Notes under the pieces: model-generated
Seen by the model: only the letters and a program-made list of their open reading frames with translations
Told to the model about the DNA's origin: nothing
The model's database searches: none
From: Mytilus edulis
Lineage: Eukaryota; Mollusca; Bivalvia; Mytilida; Mytilidae
Assembly: GCF_963676685.1 (NCBI RefSeq)
Contig: NC_092347.1
Location: 84,446,592-84,510,591, forward strand
DNA length: 64,000 nucleotides
Direction: 5' to 3'
Part shown: positions 1 to 12,223 of the stretch, piece after piece
Layout of the letters: each line of letters begins with the position of its first letter
Numbering within the stretch: position 1 is the first letter of the stretch
Made by a program: the position numbers and the translations under genes

Positions 1-475
1 AGCAAACGACACATTATACCCATCGTATAGTAGTTACGGTTACTTGAAATTAAAGCAAACGACACATAATGCCCATCGTATAGTAGTTACAGTTACTAAA
101 AATTAAAGACAAACGACACATAATACCCATCGTATAGTAGTTACAGTTATTAAAAATTAAAGCAAACGACACATAATACCCATCGTATAGTAGATACAGT
201 TACTAAAAATTAAAGACAAACGACACATAATACCCATCGTATAGTAGTTACAGTTATTAAAAATTAAAGCAAACGACACATAATACCCATCGTATAGTAG
301 TTGTAGTTACTAAAAATTAAAGACAAACGACACATAATACCCATCGTATAGTAGTTACAGTTACTAAAAATTAAAGACAAACGACACATTATACCCATCG
401 TATAGTAGTTACAGTTACTAAAAATTAAAGCAAACGACACATAATACCCATCATATAGTAGTTAGAGTTACTAAA
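1..475. repeat. 53-54 bp tandem array, about 9 copies
   Basis: Direct repeats with the core AAACGACACATAATACCCAT followed by CGTATAGTAG, restarting at about 4, 57, 111 and so on. Units differ by single substitutions and one-base indels (AAAGCAAACG or AAAGACAAACG at the junction). The array is cut by the window start, so its real length is unknown. No coding potential is seen. Confidence 0.9.
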
Positions 476-499
476 GCTAGTTAAAAGTCAATAACAACT

Positions 500-665
500 A
501 ATAAATAAATCATGACTATGATGTCTGTTCTGTTGTTTAGTTGTTTTCCTCGTTTAGTTGATGTGTTTCACTTTGTTTTAGATTGTTTCCCGGATTGGTC
601 GTCTCACTATTGATTTATGACTTTTGAAGAGCGGTATACTACTGTTGCCTTTATTTACAGACTGG
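500..665 (-). repeat. Interspersed repeat family C, fragment
   Basis: Reverse-strand copy of a sequence that reads AGGCAACAGTAGTATACCGC, then a segment on TCATAAATCG and CAACTA. The same sequence recurs at 20260-20745, 32690-32830, 38145-38250, 44205-44660 and about 45815-45860. Type of element not known. Confidence 0.75.
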
Positions 666-1152
666 CTCTTCCTTAGAGAGAAATCTAATGAATCTTTAGA
701 ACCACTGTACTTATAAACGTTCAACCTATATAAAGATCCTTATCTTAAAATCCTTTATTATTATTGATCAACTTCAAACTATAGTTGAAAGTAAAGCCAA
801 ACAGATTTAAGTCACAAGTACTGTCAAATGTATTCTGTAAATGTTTATTGACTTTCATTGATATCAAAGAGTGTTCGATAGTAATTTGACAGAAATAACA
901 CCACCAAAAACATTTATTGTATTACAAGTTTTCTATCACATTCATTGATTTCTTCGCACAATCATTGAAACATATTAAACTCAAAGTCTACGGGAAAATC
1001 AGAGACAATTTCTCTATTATTGCTTTGTAAATTAGGAAATTTGTCATGTCTGATATAGAAAAGTAACTGCCAAAGTGTGTCAAAATTCTAACTGTTATGA
1101 AACAGCAAACAATAGATTTAAGGAATAAAAATACATAAAAAAGTAACAAAAT

Positions 1153-1722
1153 CTGAGAGAACTCCACGGTAAATTCTAGAAAGGGGAAGTCCATAAAAAC
1201 TGAGAGAACTCCACGGTAAATTCTAGAAAGGGGAAGTCCATAAAATCTGAGAGAACTCCACGGTAAATTCTAGAAAGGGAAGTCCATAAAAACTGAGAGA
1301 ACTCCACGGTAAATTCTAGAAAGGGGAAGTCCATAAAAACTGAGAGAACTCCACGGTAAATTCTAGAAAGGGGAAGTCCATAAAAACTGAGAGAACTCCA
1401 CGGTAAATTCTAGAAAAGGGAATTCCATAAAAACTGAGAGAACTCCACGGTAAATTCTAGAAAGGGGAAGTCCATAAAATCTGAGAGAATTCCACGGTAA
1501 ATTCTAGAAAGGGGAAGTCCATAAAAACTGAGAGAACTCCACGGTAAATTCTAGAAAAGGGAAGTCCATAAAAACTGAGAGAACTCCACGGTAAATTCTA
1601 GAAAGGGAAAGTCCATAAAAACTGAGAGAACTCCAGGGTAAATTCTAGAAAGGGGAAGTCCATAAAAACTGAGAGAACTCCACGGTAAATTCTAGAAAGG
1701 GAAAGTCCATAAAAACTGACAT
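1153..1722. repeat. 47-bp tandem array, about 12 copies
   Basis: Direct repeats of a 46-47 bp unit containing CTGAGAGAACTCCACGGTAA and TTCTAGAAAGGGGAAGTCCA. Starts at 1153, 1200, 1247 and 1293 are visible. The G-run length (AAAGGG, AAAGGGG, AAAAGGG) varies, which changes frame. Short reverse-strand reading frames through it are artefacts of the repeat. Confidence 0.92.
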
Positions 1723-1929
1723 TATCGAACGCCAGAATTTATAAACCCACGAAACGAATCGAAAAACTGACATGAAAAACCTACCGAGAGATAGGATCAG
1801 ATGAGAACATAAAAACATTAGAAAAGAACATGAAGGTGTTATGGATTGAATATTTAAAATGTTTATACAGTGCCATAGATACCCTTTTCTTATCCTGCAA
1901 AAACTTAAGGATATATCTGTTTTAATCGA

Positions 1930-2231
1930 TAGAAGAGGGGCGAAAGATACCAGAGGGACAGTTAAATTGACAGATCGAAAATAAACTGACAACGCCATGG
2001 CTAAAAAGACAAAGACAAACAGACAAATAATAGTTCACAAGACACAACATAGAAAAGTACAGACAAGGCAACACGAACCCCACCAAAAGTTGGGGCTGAT
2101 CTCAGGTGTTCCGGGAGGGTAAGCAGATCCTGCCCCGAATGTGGCACCCGTCGTGTTGCTTTTGTTATTGCAAATCCGGTAAAAAGCCTAATTCGGTTGG
2201 TCACATTCGTGAAATGGGAAGGGGATTGTAG
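1930..2231 (-). mobile_element. Retroelement 3' flank (family F)
   Basis: Carries the segments AACTGACAACGCCATGGCTA, ACACGAACCCCACCAAAA and GGTAAGCAGATCCTGC. These also lie directly 3' of the reverse-transcriptase remnant at 51798-52606 and recur at 27000-27140, 40830-41340 and 58560-58930. Because the block always sits just beyond the C-terminal end of the same reverse transcriptase, I read it as that element's 3' untranslated region. Confidence 0.7.
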
Positions 2232-2690
2232 TTACGACGTAAGGAACATGTGTGATATCATTTGTGAAACGGTTATTGTATAACGGTCAACCAACTCGTG
2301 ATGTCGTCCGTAAAATTTACGAAGGGATAATTTCAGCTTCACCATTTGGAACTCTTGGTTTAATAGCTTTCTTGTGAGCAGCAACCCTCTACTTAGGAAA
2401 TCATGAAAGAAAATACAAGTCCAGGAATATCGTATCAAATGGGAGATACATGTATATACTCCGTATACAGGCGCTGCTGGAATGTTGCTACATAGAAATG
2501 GAAAGTTCACAATTGGGAAGAAGAAATCATCTCTTTTGTCGTATTTTTTTTCCCATTTCAACAGATCCTCATTGTCAGTTTCTAGATGTAAGTCAAAATT
2601 TTAAATCATTTAATGAGAGAATATTATCTATATAGCGGATGGTAAAATTAAGGGATATTGCTAACTTCCTAGTCCCTGTATGTAAAAGTG
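2232..2690 (-). pseudogene. Reverse-transcriptase remnant, Penelope-like type
   Basis: Reverse-strand translation gives, in order, the reverse-transcriptase catalytic region (RYIDNILSLND, read at about 2600-2690), then YDKRDDFFFPIVNFPFLCSN, RGLLLTRKLLNQEFQMVKL and KFYGRHHELVDRY. The copy at 51798-52606 has the same blocks in the same order. Here the catalytic YIDD has become YIDN, a segment of roughly 90 bp between the catalytic motif and the downstream part is missing, and the frame breaks with a stop after the catalytic block, so the copy cannot make an active enzyme. Assignment to the Penelope-like class rests on motif impression only; another retroelement class is possible. Confidence 0.75.
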
Positions 2691-2699
2691 GTACCGTTT

Positions 2700-3789
2700 T
2701 TTCAAGATTAAAAAGTCCTGTCTCAAGTTTTCTATATAGTTCATAGTACGTATTCTCTATATTAATTGCCTTATGTATGTAGTAAAACTTACATAGGGAT
2801 CTTCCCGTGTCTTCATTTGAACACTTAAATTCGTGGTTAATGTCATCAATGACACCACGAAAATTGGTAACCCACGAATAAAAGTACTTTCACACTATGC
2901 AGGGCAGAGTGATATACTTTTGTGCGTTCACTCTCAATTCAAATCAATCCTAGATGTGAAGTAAATGGTTTTTTTTATGACCAAGCAATAGTCAACCTTT
3001 AGTGGATATTTTTGTTATGGTTTTTTTCCAAATTTTTCCCTATAAAAATCCATTAAAGAACTTAATGTTATTGAGCGTTTAATACTTTCGTGATATCTGT
3101 CTTCTATAAAACTTTGGCTTCAGTTTTAAACAAAAAAAATTCTAAAGGACCTTTTCCACAAAATTCTTGTTTTCCAATCGATGTGTTTGAGCTTTTGATT
3201 TTTCCGGCTGAAAGGGATTGTTCCTATTGAATTTTCCTGGAAATAACATATGTTTGTTACTTACTTTTTCTATATGGTCATTTGAAACTATGAAATTATT
3301 TGGATTCATTCTGTATTTGTGGGATACCAATTGTTGTGGCTTTCGTAGGTACAGGAAACAACGAAATTTTCAACGAATTACAAATATTCTATAGTAATAA
3401 CTTCGACAACACCACAAAATGTACTATCCATGAAAATGCCAGTTTTCAATATTATAAATCAATGATGAAATAAAGTTGTAAGGTTGCAGTTTCAGTAGTA
3501 TACACTCCACTTTTTCTTGAATTCATAAAATTGAAGTAAACTTTACACACACGCTACTATCGGCTATGGTTTATATAATGCATGTAAAGGTTAAAGAAAT
3601 GTTTAAACATCTGGAGATTGTCACTGATTAATCTATTTCTATCAGGCTAAAAAAGCATAGACACACATAATTTTACAATCTATTGGACAGTTTACATAAA
3701 GTTATACACTTCAGATACTCTGTAAAGTTACTATCAGCAGACAGAAAATGTTCATAGTTATTTATGAATATAAATGGTATGAGACTGTT
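2700..3789. other. No recognisable gene
   Basis: AT-rich sequence with only short, unrelated open frames (the longest about 60 codons, not recognised). It lies between the reverse-transcriptase remnant and the 3' end of the TRIM-like pseudogene. I see no repeat family and no exon signals. Confidence 0.6.
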
Positions 3790-6700
3790 TTAACATCCTG
3801 ATATGGTCACTACATATATCTTGGCTTTACTGTCATCTGTTGTAAAGCATCCTATGTAGAGTTGTCCTGCTTGAGTAAATGCAAGAGACATTGGGAACAG
3901 TATGTTTATGTCACTTGTATTATACCGTGTCATCAGCAGGCCAGCATTGTTCAGGATATGAAGTGTATTTGTACCTGGATCAGCTACAATAACATTGTCT
4001 CTAGGTGTTGTCACAATGTCTCTTGATATGAATTGTCCATCCTTGTTGATCTCTTGGTCTCCTGTATTGATATTGATTATATCACTACTCTTTCCTAACA
4101 CTACCAATCTGCCTCTGTCATCACTTTCTCTATCCACAACATGAATATTTCCATTACTGGTACTGGTTATTCTCTTGGGATTGAAAAATATAGTCTTTTT
4201 ATATTGATCATGTTCCTACACTCTCTCATGGTTTCCATTCTGATTCATCAGTATTACAACTCATCTTCCTTCTTTAGGGAAGTCTTTATTAACACCTGCT
4301 ACTAAAACTTTATTGTCACTGGTGCAATGGACTTCTATAGGACGTAAAAGTGACACATTATATAAGGAGTGTGTTAGTGTACCTGTATTACTACTGATTT
4401 CTTAAATTATTGATCCCATAGTAGTTACCAGTAGATTACTTGATTGAGTAATCGCCATACTAACAACCTTGATATTAAAGTTGGAAAGTATGTTCAGTTT
4501 GGTTCCTTCAGGTTTTATTCTCTGTAATACTTTTTCGTGGTAAGTACATATCCACAGTGAATGATCATCACAATAAGACATGCACACAACTACAGAAAGT
4601 TCAGTCTGATATTGTTTATTGATGTTAAGTTCTACAAGAGACGGTTGTCCCAAAACTCCAGAAAGTTCAGTTTAATATTGTTTATTGATGTTAAGTTCTA
4701 CATTAGATGGTTGTCCCACAACTCCAGAAAGTTCAGTCTGATATTGTTTATTGATGTTAAGTTCTACAAGAGACGGTTGTCCCAAAACTCCAGAAAGTTC
4801 AGTTTAATATTGTTTATTGATGTTAAGTTCTACATTAGATGGTTGTCCCACAACTCCAGAAAGTTCAGTCTGATATTGTTTATTGATGTTAAGTTCTACA
4901 TTAGATGGTTGTCCCAAAACTCCAGAAAGTTCAGTCTGATATTGTTTATTGATGTTAAGTTCTACAAGAGACGGTTGTCCCAAAACTCCAGAAAGTTCAA
5001 TCTGATATTGTTTATTGATGTTAAGTTCTACATTAGATGGTTGTCCCAAAACTCCAGAAAGTTCAGTCTGATATTGTTTATTGATGTTAAGTTCTACAAG
5101 GGACGGTTGTCCCAAAACTCCAGAAAGTTCAGTCTGATATTGTTTATTGATGTTAAGTTCTACAAGAGACGGTTGTCCCAAAACTCCAGAAAGTTCAGTC
5201 TGATATTGTTTATTGATGTTAAGTTCTACAAGAGACGGTTGTCCCAAAACTCCAGAAAGTTCAGTCTGATATTGTTTATTGATGTTAAGTTCTACAAGAG
5301 ACGGTTGTCCCAAAACTCCAGAAAGTTCAGTCTGATATTGTTTATTGATGTTAAGTTCTACAAGAGACGGTTGTCCCAAAACTCCAGAAAGTTCAGTTTG
5401 ATATTGTTTATTGATGTTAAGTTCTACAAGAGATGGTTGTCCCAAAACTCCAGAAAGTTCAGTTTGATATTGTTTATTGATGTTAAGTTCTACAAGAGAT
5501 GGTTGTCCCAAAACTCCAGAAAGTTCAGTCTGATATTGTTTATTGATGTTAAGTTCTACAAGAGACGGTTGTCCCAAAACTCCAGAAAGTTCAGTCTGAT
5601 ATTGTTTATTGATGTTAAGTTCTACAAGAGACGGTTGTCCCAAAACTCCAGAAAGTTCAGTCTGATATTGTTTATTGATGTTAAGTTCTACATTAGATGG
5701 TTGTCCAAAAACTCCAGAAAGTTCAGTCTGATATTGTTTATTGATGTTAAGTTCTACAAGAGACGGTTGTCCCAAAACTCCAGAAAGTTCAGTCTGATAT
5801 TGTTTATTGATGTTAAGTTCTACAAGAGACGGTTGTCCCAAAACTCAAGAAAGTTCAGTCTGATATTGTTTATTGATGTTAAGTTCTACAAGAGACGGTT
5901 GTCCCAAAACTCCAGAAAGTTCAGTCTGATATTGTTTATTGATGTTAAGTTCTACAAGAGACGGTTGTCCCAAAACTCCAGAAAGTTCAGTCTGATATTG
6001 TTTATTGATGTTAAGTTCTACAAGAGACGGTTGTCCCAAAACTCCAGAAAGTTCAGTTTGATATTGTTTATTGATGTTAAGTTCTACATTAGATGGTTGT
6101 CCCAAAACTCCAGAAAGTTCAGTCTGATATTGTTTATTGATGTTAAGTTCTACAAGAGATGGTTGTCCCAAAACTCCAGAAAGTTCAGTCTGATATTGTT
6201 TATTGATGTTAAGTTCTACATTAGATGGTTGTCCCAAAACTCCAGAAAGTTCAGTCTGATATTGTTTATTGATGTTAAGTTCTACAAGAGACGGTTGTCC
6301 CAAAACTCCAGAAAGTTCAGTCTGATATTGTTTATTAATGTTAAGTTCTACAAGAGACGGTTGTCCCAAAACTCCAGAAAGTTCAGTCTGATATTGTTTA
6401 TTGATGTTAAGTTCTACATTAGATGGTTGTCCCACAACTCCAGAAAGTTCAGTCTGATATTGTTTATTGATGTTAAGTTCTACATTAGATGGTTGTCCCA
6501 AAACTCCAGAAAGTTCAGTCTGATATTGTTTATTGATGTTAAGTTCTACATTAGATGGTTGTCCCAAAACTCCAGAAAGTTCAGTCTGATATTGTTTATT
6601 GATGTTAAGTTCTACAAGAGATGGTTGTCCCACAACTCCAGAAAGTTCAGTCTGATATTGTTTATTGATGTTAAGTTCTACATTAGATGGTTGTCCCAAA

Positions 6701-9700
6701 ACTCCAGAAAGTTCAGTCTGATATTGTTTATTGATGTTAAGTTCTACATTAGATGGTTGTCCCAAAACTCCAGAAAGTTCAGTCTGATATTGTTTATTGA
6801 TGTTAAGTTCTAAATTAGATGGTTGTCCCAAAACTCCAGAAAGTTCAGTCTGATATTGTTTATTGATGTTAAGTTCTACATAAGATGGTTGTCCCAAAAC
6901 TCCAGAAAGTTCAGTTTGATATTGTTTATTGATGTTAAGTTCTACATTAGATGGTTGTCCCTAAACTCCAGAAAGTTCAGTCTGATATTGTTTATTGATG
7001 TTAAGTTCTACAAGAGACGGTTGTCCCAAAACTCCAGAAAGTTCAGTCTGATATTGTTTATTGATGTTAAGTTCTACAAGAGACGGTTGTCCCAAAACTC
7101 CAGAAAGTTCAGTCTGATATTGTTTATTGATGTTAAGTTCTACATTAGATGGTTGTCCCAAAACTCCAGAAAGTTCAGTCTGATATTGTTTATTGATGTT
7201 AAGTTCTACAAGAGACGGTTGTCCCAAAACTCCAGAAAGTTCAGTTTGATATTGTTTAATGATGTTAAGTTCTACAAGAGACGGTTGTCACAAAACTCCA
7301 GAAAGTTCAGTCTGATATTGTTTAATGATGTTAAGTTCTACAAGAGACGGTTGTCACAAAACTCCAGAAAGTTCAGTCTGATATTGTTTATTGATGTTAA
7401 GTTCTACATTAGATGGTTGTCCCAAAACTCCAGAAAGTTCAGTCTGATATTGTTTATTGATGTTAAGTTCTACAAGAGACGGTTGTCCCAAAACTCCAGA
7501 AAGTTCAGTCTGATATTGTTTATTGATGTTAAGTTCTACATTAGATGGTTGTCCCAAAACTCCAGAAAGTTCAGTCTGATATTGTTTATTGATGTTAAGT
7601 TCTATATTAGATGGTTGTCCCAAAACTCCAGAAAGTTCAGTCTGATATTGTTTATTGATGTTAAGTTCTACAAGAGACGGTTGTCCCAAAACTCCAGAAA
7701 GTTCAGTCTGATATTGTTTATTGATGTTAAGTTCTACATTAGATGGTTGTCCCAAAACTCCAGAAAGTTCAGTCTGATATTGTTTATTGATGTTAAGTTC
7801 TATATTAGATGGTTGTCCCAAAACTCCAGAAAGTTCAGTCTGATATTGTTTATTGATGTTAAGTTCTACAAGAGACGGTTGTCCCAAAACTCCAGAAAGT
7901 TCAGTCTGATATTGTTTATTGATGTTAAGTTCTACATTAGATGGTTGTCCCAAAACTCCAGAAAGTTCAGTCTGATATTGTTTATTGATGTCAAGTTCTA
8001 CAAGAGACGGTTGTCCCAAAACTCTAGAAAGTTCAGTCTGATATTGTTTATTGATGTTAAGTTCTACAAGAGACGGTTGTCCCAAAACTCCAGAAAGTTC
8101 AGTCTGATATTGTTTATTGATGTTAAGTTCTACAAGAGACGGTTGTCCCAAAACTCCAGAAAGTTCAGTTTGATATTGTTTAATGATGTTAAGTTCTACA
8201 AGAGACGGTTGTCACAAAACTCCAGAAAGTTCAGTCTGATATTGTTTAATGATGTTAAGTTCTACAAGAGACGGTTGTCACAAAACTCCAGAAAGTTCAG
8301 TCTGATATTGTTTATTGATGTTAAGTTCTACATTAGATGGTTGTCCCAAAACTCCAGAAAGTTCAGTCTGATATTGTTTATTGATGTTAAGTTCTACAAG
8401 AGACGGTTGTCCCAAAACTCCAGAAAGTTCAGTCTGATATTGTTTATTGATGTTAAGTTCTACATTAGATGGTTCTCCCAAAACTCCAGAAAGTTCAGTC
8501 TGATATTGTTTATTGATGTTAAGTTCTACATTAGATGGTTGTCCCAAAACTCCAGAAAGTTCAGTTTGATATTGTTTATTGATGTTAAGTTTTACAAGAG
8601 ACGGTTGTCTCAAAACTCCAGAAAGTTCAGTCTGATATTGTTTATTGATGTTAAGTTCTACAAGAGACGGTTGTCCCAAAACTCCAGAAAGTTCAGTCTG
8701 ATATTGTTTATTGATGTTAAGTTCTACAAGAGATGGTTGTCCCAAAACTCCAGAAAGTTCAGTCTGATATTGTTTATTAATGTTAAGTTCTATATTAGAT
8801 GGTTGTCCCAAAACTCCAGAAAGTTCAGTCTGATATTGTTTATTGATGTTAAGTTCTACAAGAGACGGTTGTCCCAAAACTCCAGAAAGTTCAGTCTGAT
8901 ATTGTTTATTGATGTTAAGTTCTACATTAGATGGTTGTCCCAAAACTCCAGAAAGTTCAGTCTGATATTGTTTATTGATGTTAAGTTCTACAAGAGATGG
9001 TTGTCCCAAAACTCCAGAAAGTTCAGTCTGATATTGTTTATTGATGTTAAGTTCTACATTAGATGGTTGTCCCAAAACTCCAGAAAGAAAGTTCAGTCTG
9101 ATATTGTTTATTGATGTTAAGTTCTACAAGAGACGGTTGTCCCACAACTCCAGAAAGTTCAGTCTGATATTGTTTAATGATGTTAAGTTCTACATTAGAT
9201 GGTTGTCCCAAAACTCCAGAAAGTTCAGTCTGATATTGTTTATTGATGTTAAGTTCTACATTAGATGGTTGTCCCAAAACTCCAGAAAGTTCAGTCTGAT
9301 ATTGTTTATTGATGTTAAGTTCTACAAGAGACGGTTGTCCCACAACTCCAGAAAGTTCAGTCTGATATTGTTTATTGATGTTAAGTTCTACATTAGATGG
9401 TTGTCCCAAAACTCCAGAAAGTTCAGTCTGATATTGTTTATTGATGTTAAGTTCTACAAGAGATGGTTGTCCCAAAACTCCAGAAAGTTCAGTCTGATAT
9501 TGTTTATTGATGTTAAGTTCTACATTAGATGGTTGTCCCAAAACTCCAGAAAGAAAGTTCAGTCTGATATTGTTTATTGATGTTAAGTTCTACAAGAGAT
9601 GGTTGTCCCAAAACTCCAGAAAGTTCAGTCTGATATTGTTTAATGATGTTAAGTTCTACATTAGATGGTTGTCCCAAAACTCCAGAAAGTTCAGTCTGAT

Positions 9701-11535
9701 ATTGTTTATTGATGTTAAGTTCTACATTAGATGGTTGTCCCAAAACTCCAGAAAGTTCAGTCTGATATTGTTTATTGATGTTAAGTTCTACAAGAGACGG
9801 TTGTCCCACAACTCCAGAAAGTTCAGTCTGATATTGTTTATTGATGTTAAGTTCTACATTAGATGGTTGTCCCAAAACTCCAGAAAGTTCAGTCTGATAT
9901 TGTTTATTGATGTTAAGTTCTACAAGAGACGGTTGTCCCACAACTCCAGAAAGTTCAGTCTGATATTGTTTATTGATGTTAAGTTCTACAAGAGACGGTT
10001 GTCCCAAAACTCCAGAAAGTTCAGTCTGATATTGTTTATTGATGTTAAGTTCTATATTAGATGGTTGTCCCAAAACTCCAGAAAGTTCAGTTTGATATTG
10101 TTTATTGATGTTAAGTTCTACATTAGATGGTTGTCCCACAACTCCAGAAAGTTCAGTCTGATATTGTTTATTGATGTCAAGTTCTACAAGAGACGGTTGT
10201 CCCAAAACTCTAGAAAGTTCAGTCTGATATTGTTTATTGATGTTAAGTTCTACAAGAGACGGTTGTCCCAAAACTCCAGAAAGTTCAGTCTGATATTGTT
10301 TATTGATGTTAAGTTCTACAAGAGACGGTTGTCCCAAAACTCCAGAAAGTTCAGTCTGATATTGTTTATTGATGTTAAGTTCTACAAGAGACGGTTGTCC
10401 CAAAACTCCAGAAAGTTCAGTCTGATATTGTTTATTGATGTTAAGTTTTACAAGAGACGGTTGTCCCAAAACTCCAGAAAGTTCAGTCTGATATTGTTTA
10501 TTGATGTTAAGTTCTACAAGAGATGGTTGTCCCAAAACTCCAGAAAGTTCAGTCTGATATTGTTTATTGATGTTAAGTTCTACAAGAGATGGTTGTCCCA
10601 AAACTCCAGAAAGTTCAGTTTGATATTGTTTATTGATGTTAAGTTCTACAAGAGACGGTTGTCCCAAAACTCCAGAAAGTTCAGTCTGATATTGTTTATT
10701 GATGTTAAGTTCTACAAGAGACGGTTGTCCCAAAACTCCAGAAAGTTCAGTTTGATATTGTTTATTGATGTTAAGTTCTACAAGAGACGGTTGTCCCAAA
10801 ACTCCAGAAAGTTCAGTCTGATATTGTTTATTGATGTTAAGTTCTACATAAGATGGTTGTCCCACAACTCCAGAAAGTTCAGTTTGATATTGTTTATTGA
10901 TGTTAAGTTCTACATTAGATGGTTGTCCCAAAACTCCAGAAAGTTCAGTCTGATATTGTTTATTGATGTTAAGTTCTACATTAGATGGTTGTCCCAAAAC
11001 TCCAGAAAGTTCAGTCTGATATTGTTTATTGATGTTAAGTTCTACATTAGATGGTTGTCCCACAACTCCAGAAAGTTCAGTCTGATATTGTTTATTGATG
11101 TTAAGTTCTATATTAGATGGTTGTCCCAAAACTCCAGAAAGTTCAGTCTGATATTGTTTATTGATGTTAAGTTCTACAAGAGACGGTTGTCCCAAAACTC
11201 CAGAAAGTTCAGTCTGATATTGTTTATTGATGTTAAGTTCTACATTAGATGGTTGTCCCAAAACTCCAGAAAGTTCAGTCTGATATTGTTTATTGATGTT
11301 AAGTTCTACAAGAGACGGTTATCCCAAAACTCCAGAAAGTTCAGTTTGATATTGTTTATTGATGTTCTGCGCTACAACAATCTGTTGTCCCACATCTTTG
11401 ATGTGTACTACCTGTACTGATGATCCTTGGCATTTTGGAATTCTGGGTGTACTTTTTCTTTATTAATCGATCAGTTTTACATATTCCACATTTAGCTGGT
11501 GCTTGACTTCTTATAACAGGCCGAGATGACGCCAT
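3790..11535 (-). pseudogene. TRIM/NHL-like gene remnant with internal minisatellite
   Basis: The family combines an N-terminal zinc-binding B-box region with a C-terminal NHL-like beta-propeller, typical of the TRIM-like genes amplified in bivalves. A start at 11535 gives MASSRPVIRSQAPAKCGICK, the opening of the B-box region. Most of the zinc-binding part is then missing, and VVHIKDVGQQIVVAQNINKQ continues in another frame straight into the 66-bp array (4594-11366). After the array the propeller resumes at about 4594: DDHSLWICTYHEKVLQRIKP, then NFNIKVVSMAIT, and finally TPRDNVIVADPGTNTLHILN and the end at VTISGC. The propeller part has three in-frame stops (4404-4402, 4263-4261, 4218-4216). 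The array adds more stops (for example near 4801, 5845, 6962, 7290, 7352, 8212, 8278, 11320) and two 4-bp insertions that shift frame (9081, 9547). No intact product is possible. What the ancestral protein bound is not visible. Confidence 0.82.
4594..11366 (-). repeat. 66-bp minisatellite, about 102 units, coding-derived
   Basis: Period is exactly 66 bp over 6,773 bp, apart from two 4-bp insertions, giving about 102.5 units. On the minus strand each unit reads as 22 residues (GQPSLVELNINKQYQTELSG plus VL), matching the first strand of the propeller of the host gene. Two main unit types alternate: ACAAGAGACGG (Leu-Val) and ACATTAGATGG (Asn-Val). A hybrid ACAAGAGATGG and rarer Asn-Ile, Tyr-Val and Lys variants also occur. 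Because 66 is a multiple of three, open frames run on both strands; the plus-strand frames of 750, 763 and 637 codons are shadows. Units are nearly identical, which suggests recent amplification or ongoing homogenisation. Confidence 0.97.
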
Positions 11536-12035
11536 TTGTGTTAGATATACATATACTATTTATTTGTGCAAAGAAAAAATGAACTATTTAGGTGTTTAGT
11601 GTAAATCATACAACTTTTATGAATTATATGAATTGTTTTTAGATATTTAGATTAAATAGTCAAATTTAGACTTATAATTCAAGTATTATTAACCTTCCAA
11701 TGACATAAACAATAGTTTCCGTTGTTTACTTAAGATTTAAACTACTTTTTCTTTTGTATTTATTTATTTTCCATTCGAACCATGTCCTTTGATTTAATAA
11801 ATTGATTTTTAGGGTTTTTTTGTTAAAGTTTTATCAAAGAGAAACATGGATTTTAAATTAACAACATGTATAAAGATGTCAACATGTTAAAAGTGATGAC
11901 TTAATTCATTACTTGGCATCAGTAGTCATCCAGTGTAAACTTGTGCAAAGATTTTTCTTCTCTATAACTACTGAACCAATTTCAGTCAAACTTAATGTGA
12001 ATGATCCTTTTGGTATCTATTTTAAATTATATATA
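11536..12035. other. No recognisable gene; possible 5' flank of TRIM-like remnant
   Basis: AT-rich sequence directly upstream of the putative ATG of the TRIM-like pseudogene. I see no clear promoter element, exon or repeat family. Confidence 0.5.
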
Positions 12036-12080
12036 TTGAGGGTAAATTATATGGCCTTCCAAATACCGTTTCGATCCCTA

Positions 12081-12124
12081 ACATCACTGAAGAGACATAT
12101 ATTGTCGAAATCTAGATCTGGTGT
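12081..12124 (+). ncRNA. Hammerhead ribozyme motif, family B copy 1 (intact)
   Basis: Stem I ACATCA (12081-12086) pairs with TGGTGT (12119-12124). Core CTGAAGA is at 12087-12093 and fits the consensus CUGANGA. Stem II is GACA/TGTC (12094-12097 with 12103-12106) around loop TATAT. GAAA is at 12107-12110. Stem III ATC-TA-GAT has a two-base loop, followed by the cleavage C at 12118. All invariant core positions are present and every stem position pairs. The very short stem III is typical of animal hammerheads, which often act as dimers. Confidence 0.85.
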
Positions 12125-12223
12125 ACAAAACAAAAATATTGACACATTGTGTTTGTGGCATAACATCTTGGCCACAAGTTTATCGTTTTCTGTTTAGTAT
12201 TAAATTTATATGATCCTATATTG

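Noticed and set aside
1645..1998. 117-codon reverse frame
   Set aside because: Runs through the 47-bp tandem array and an interspersed repeat; other frames through the same array give similar peptides.
4561..9114. Plus-strand reading frames of 750 and 763 codons as real protein genes
   Set aside because: They are the reverse-strand shadow of a 66-bp repeat whose minus-strand translation matches the flanking TRIM/NHL-like sequence.
4594..11366. CRISPR-like array
   Set aside because: Units abut directly without unique spacers, and the context is an animal genome; it is a minisatellite.
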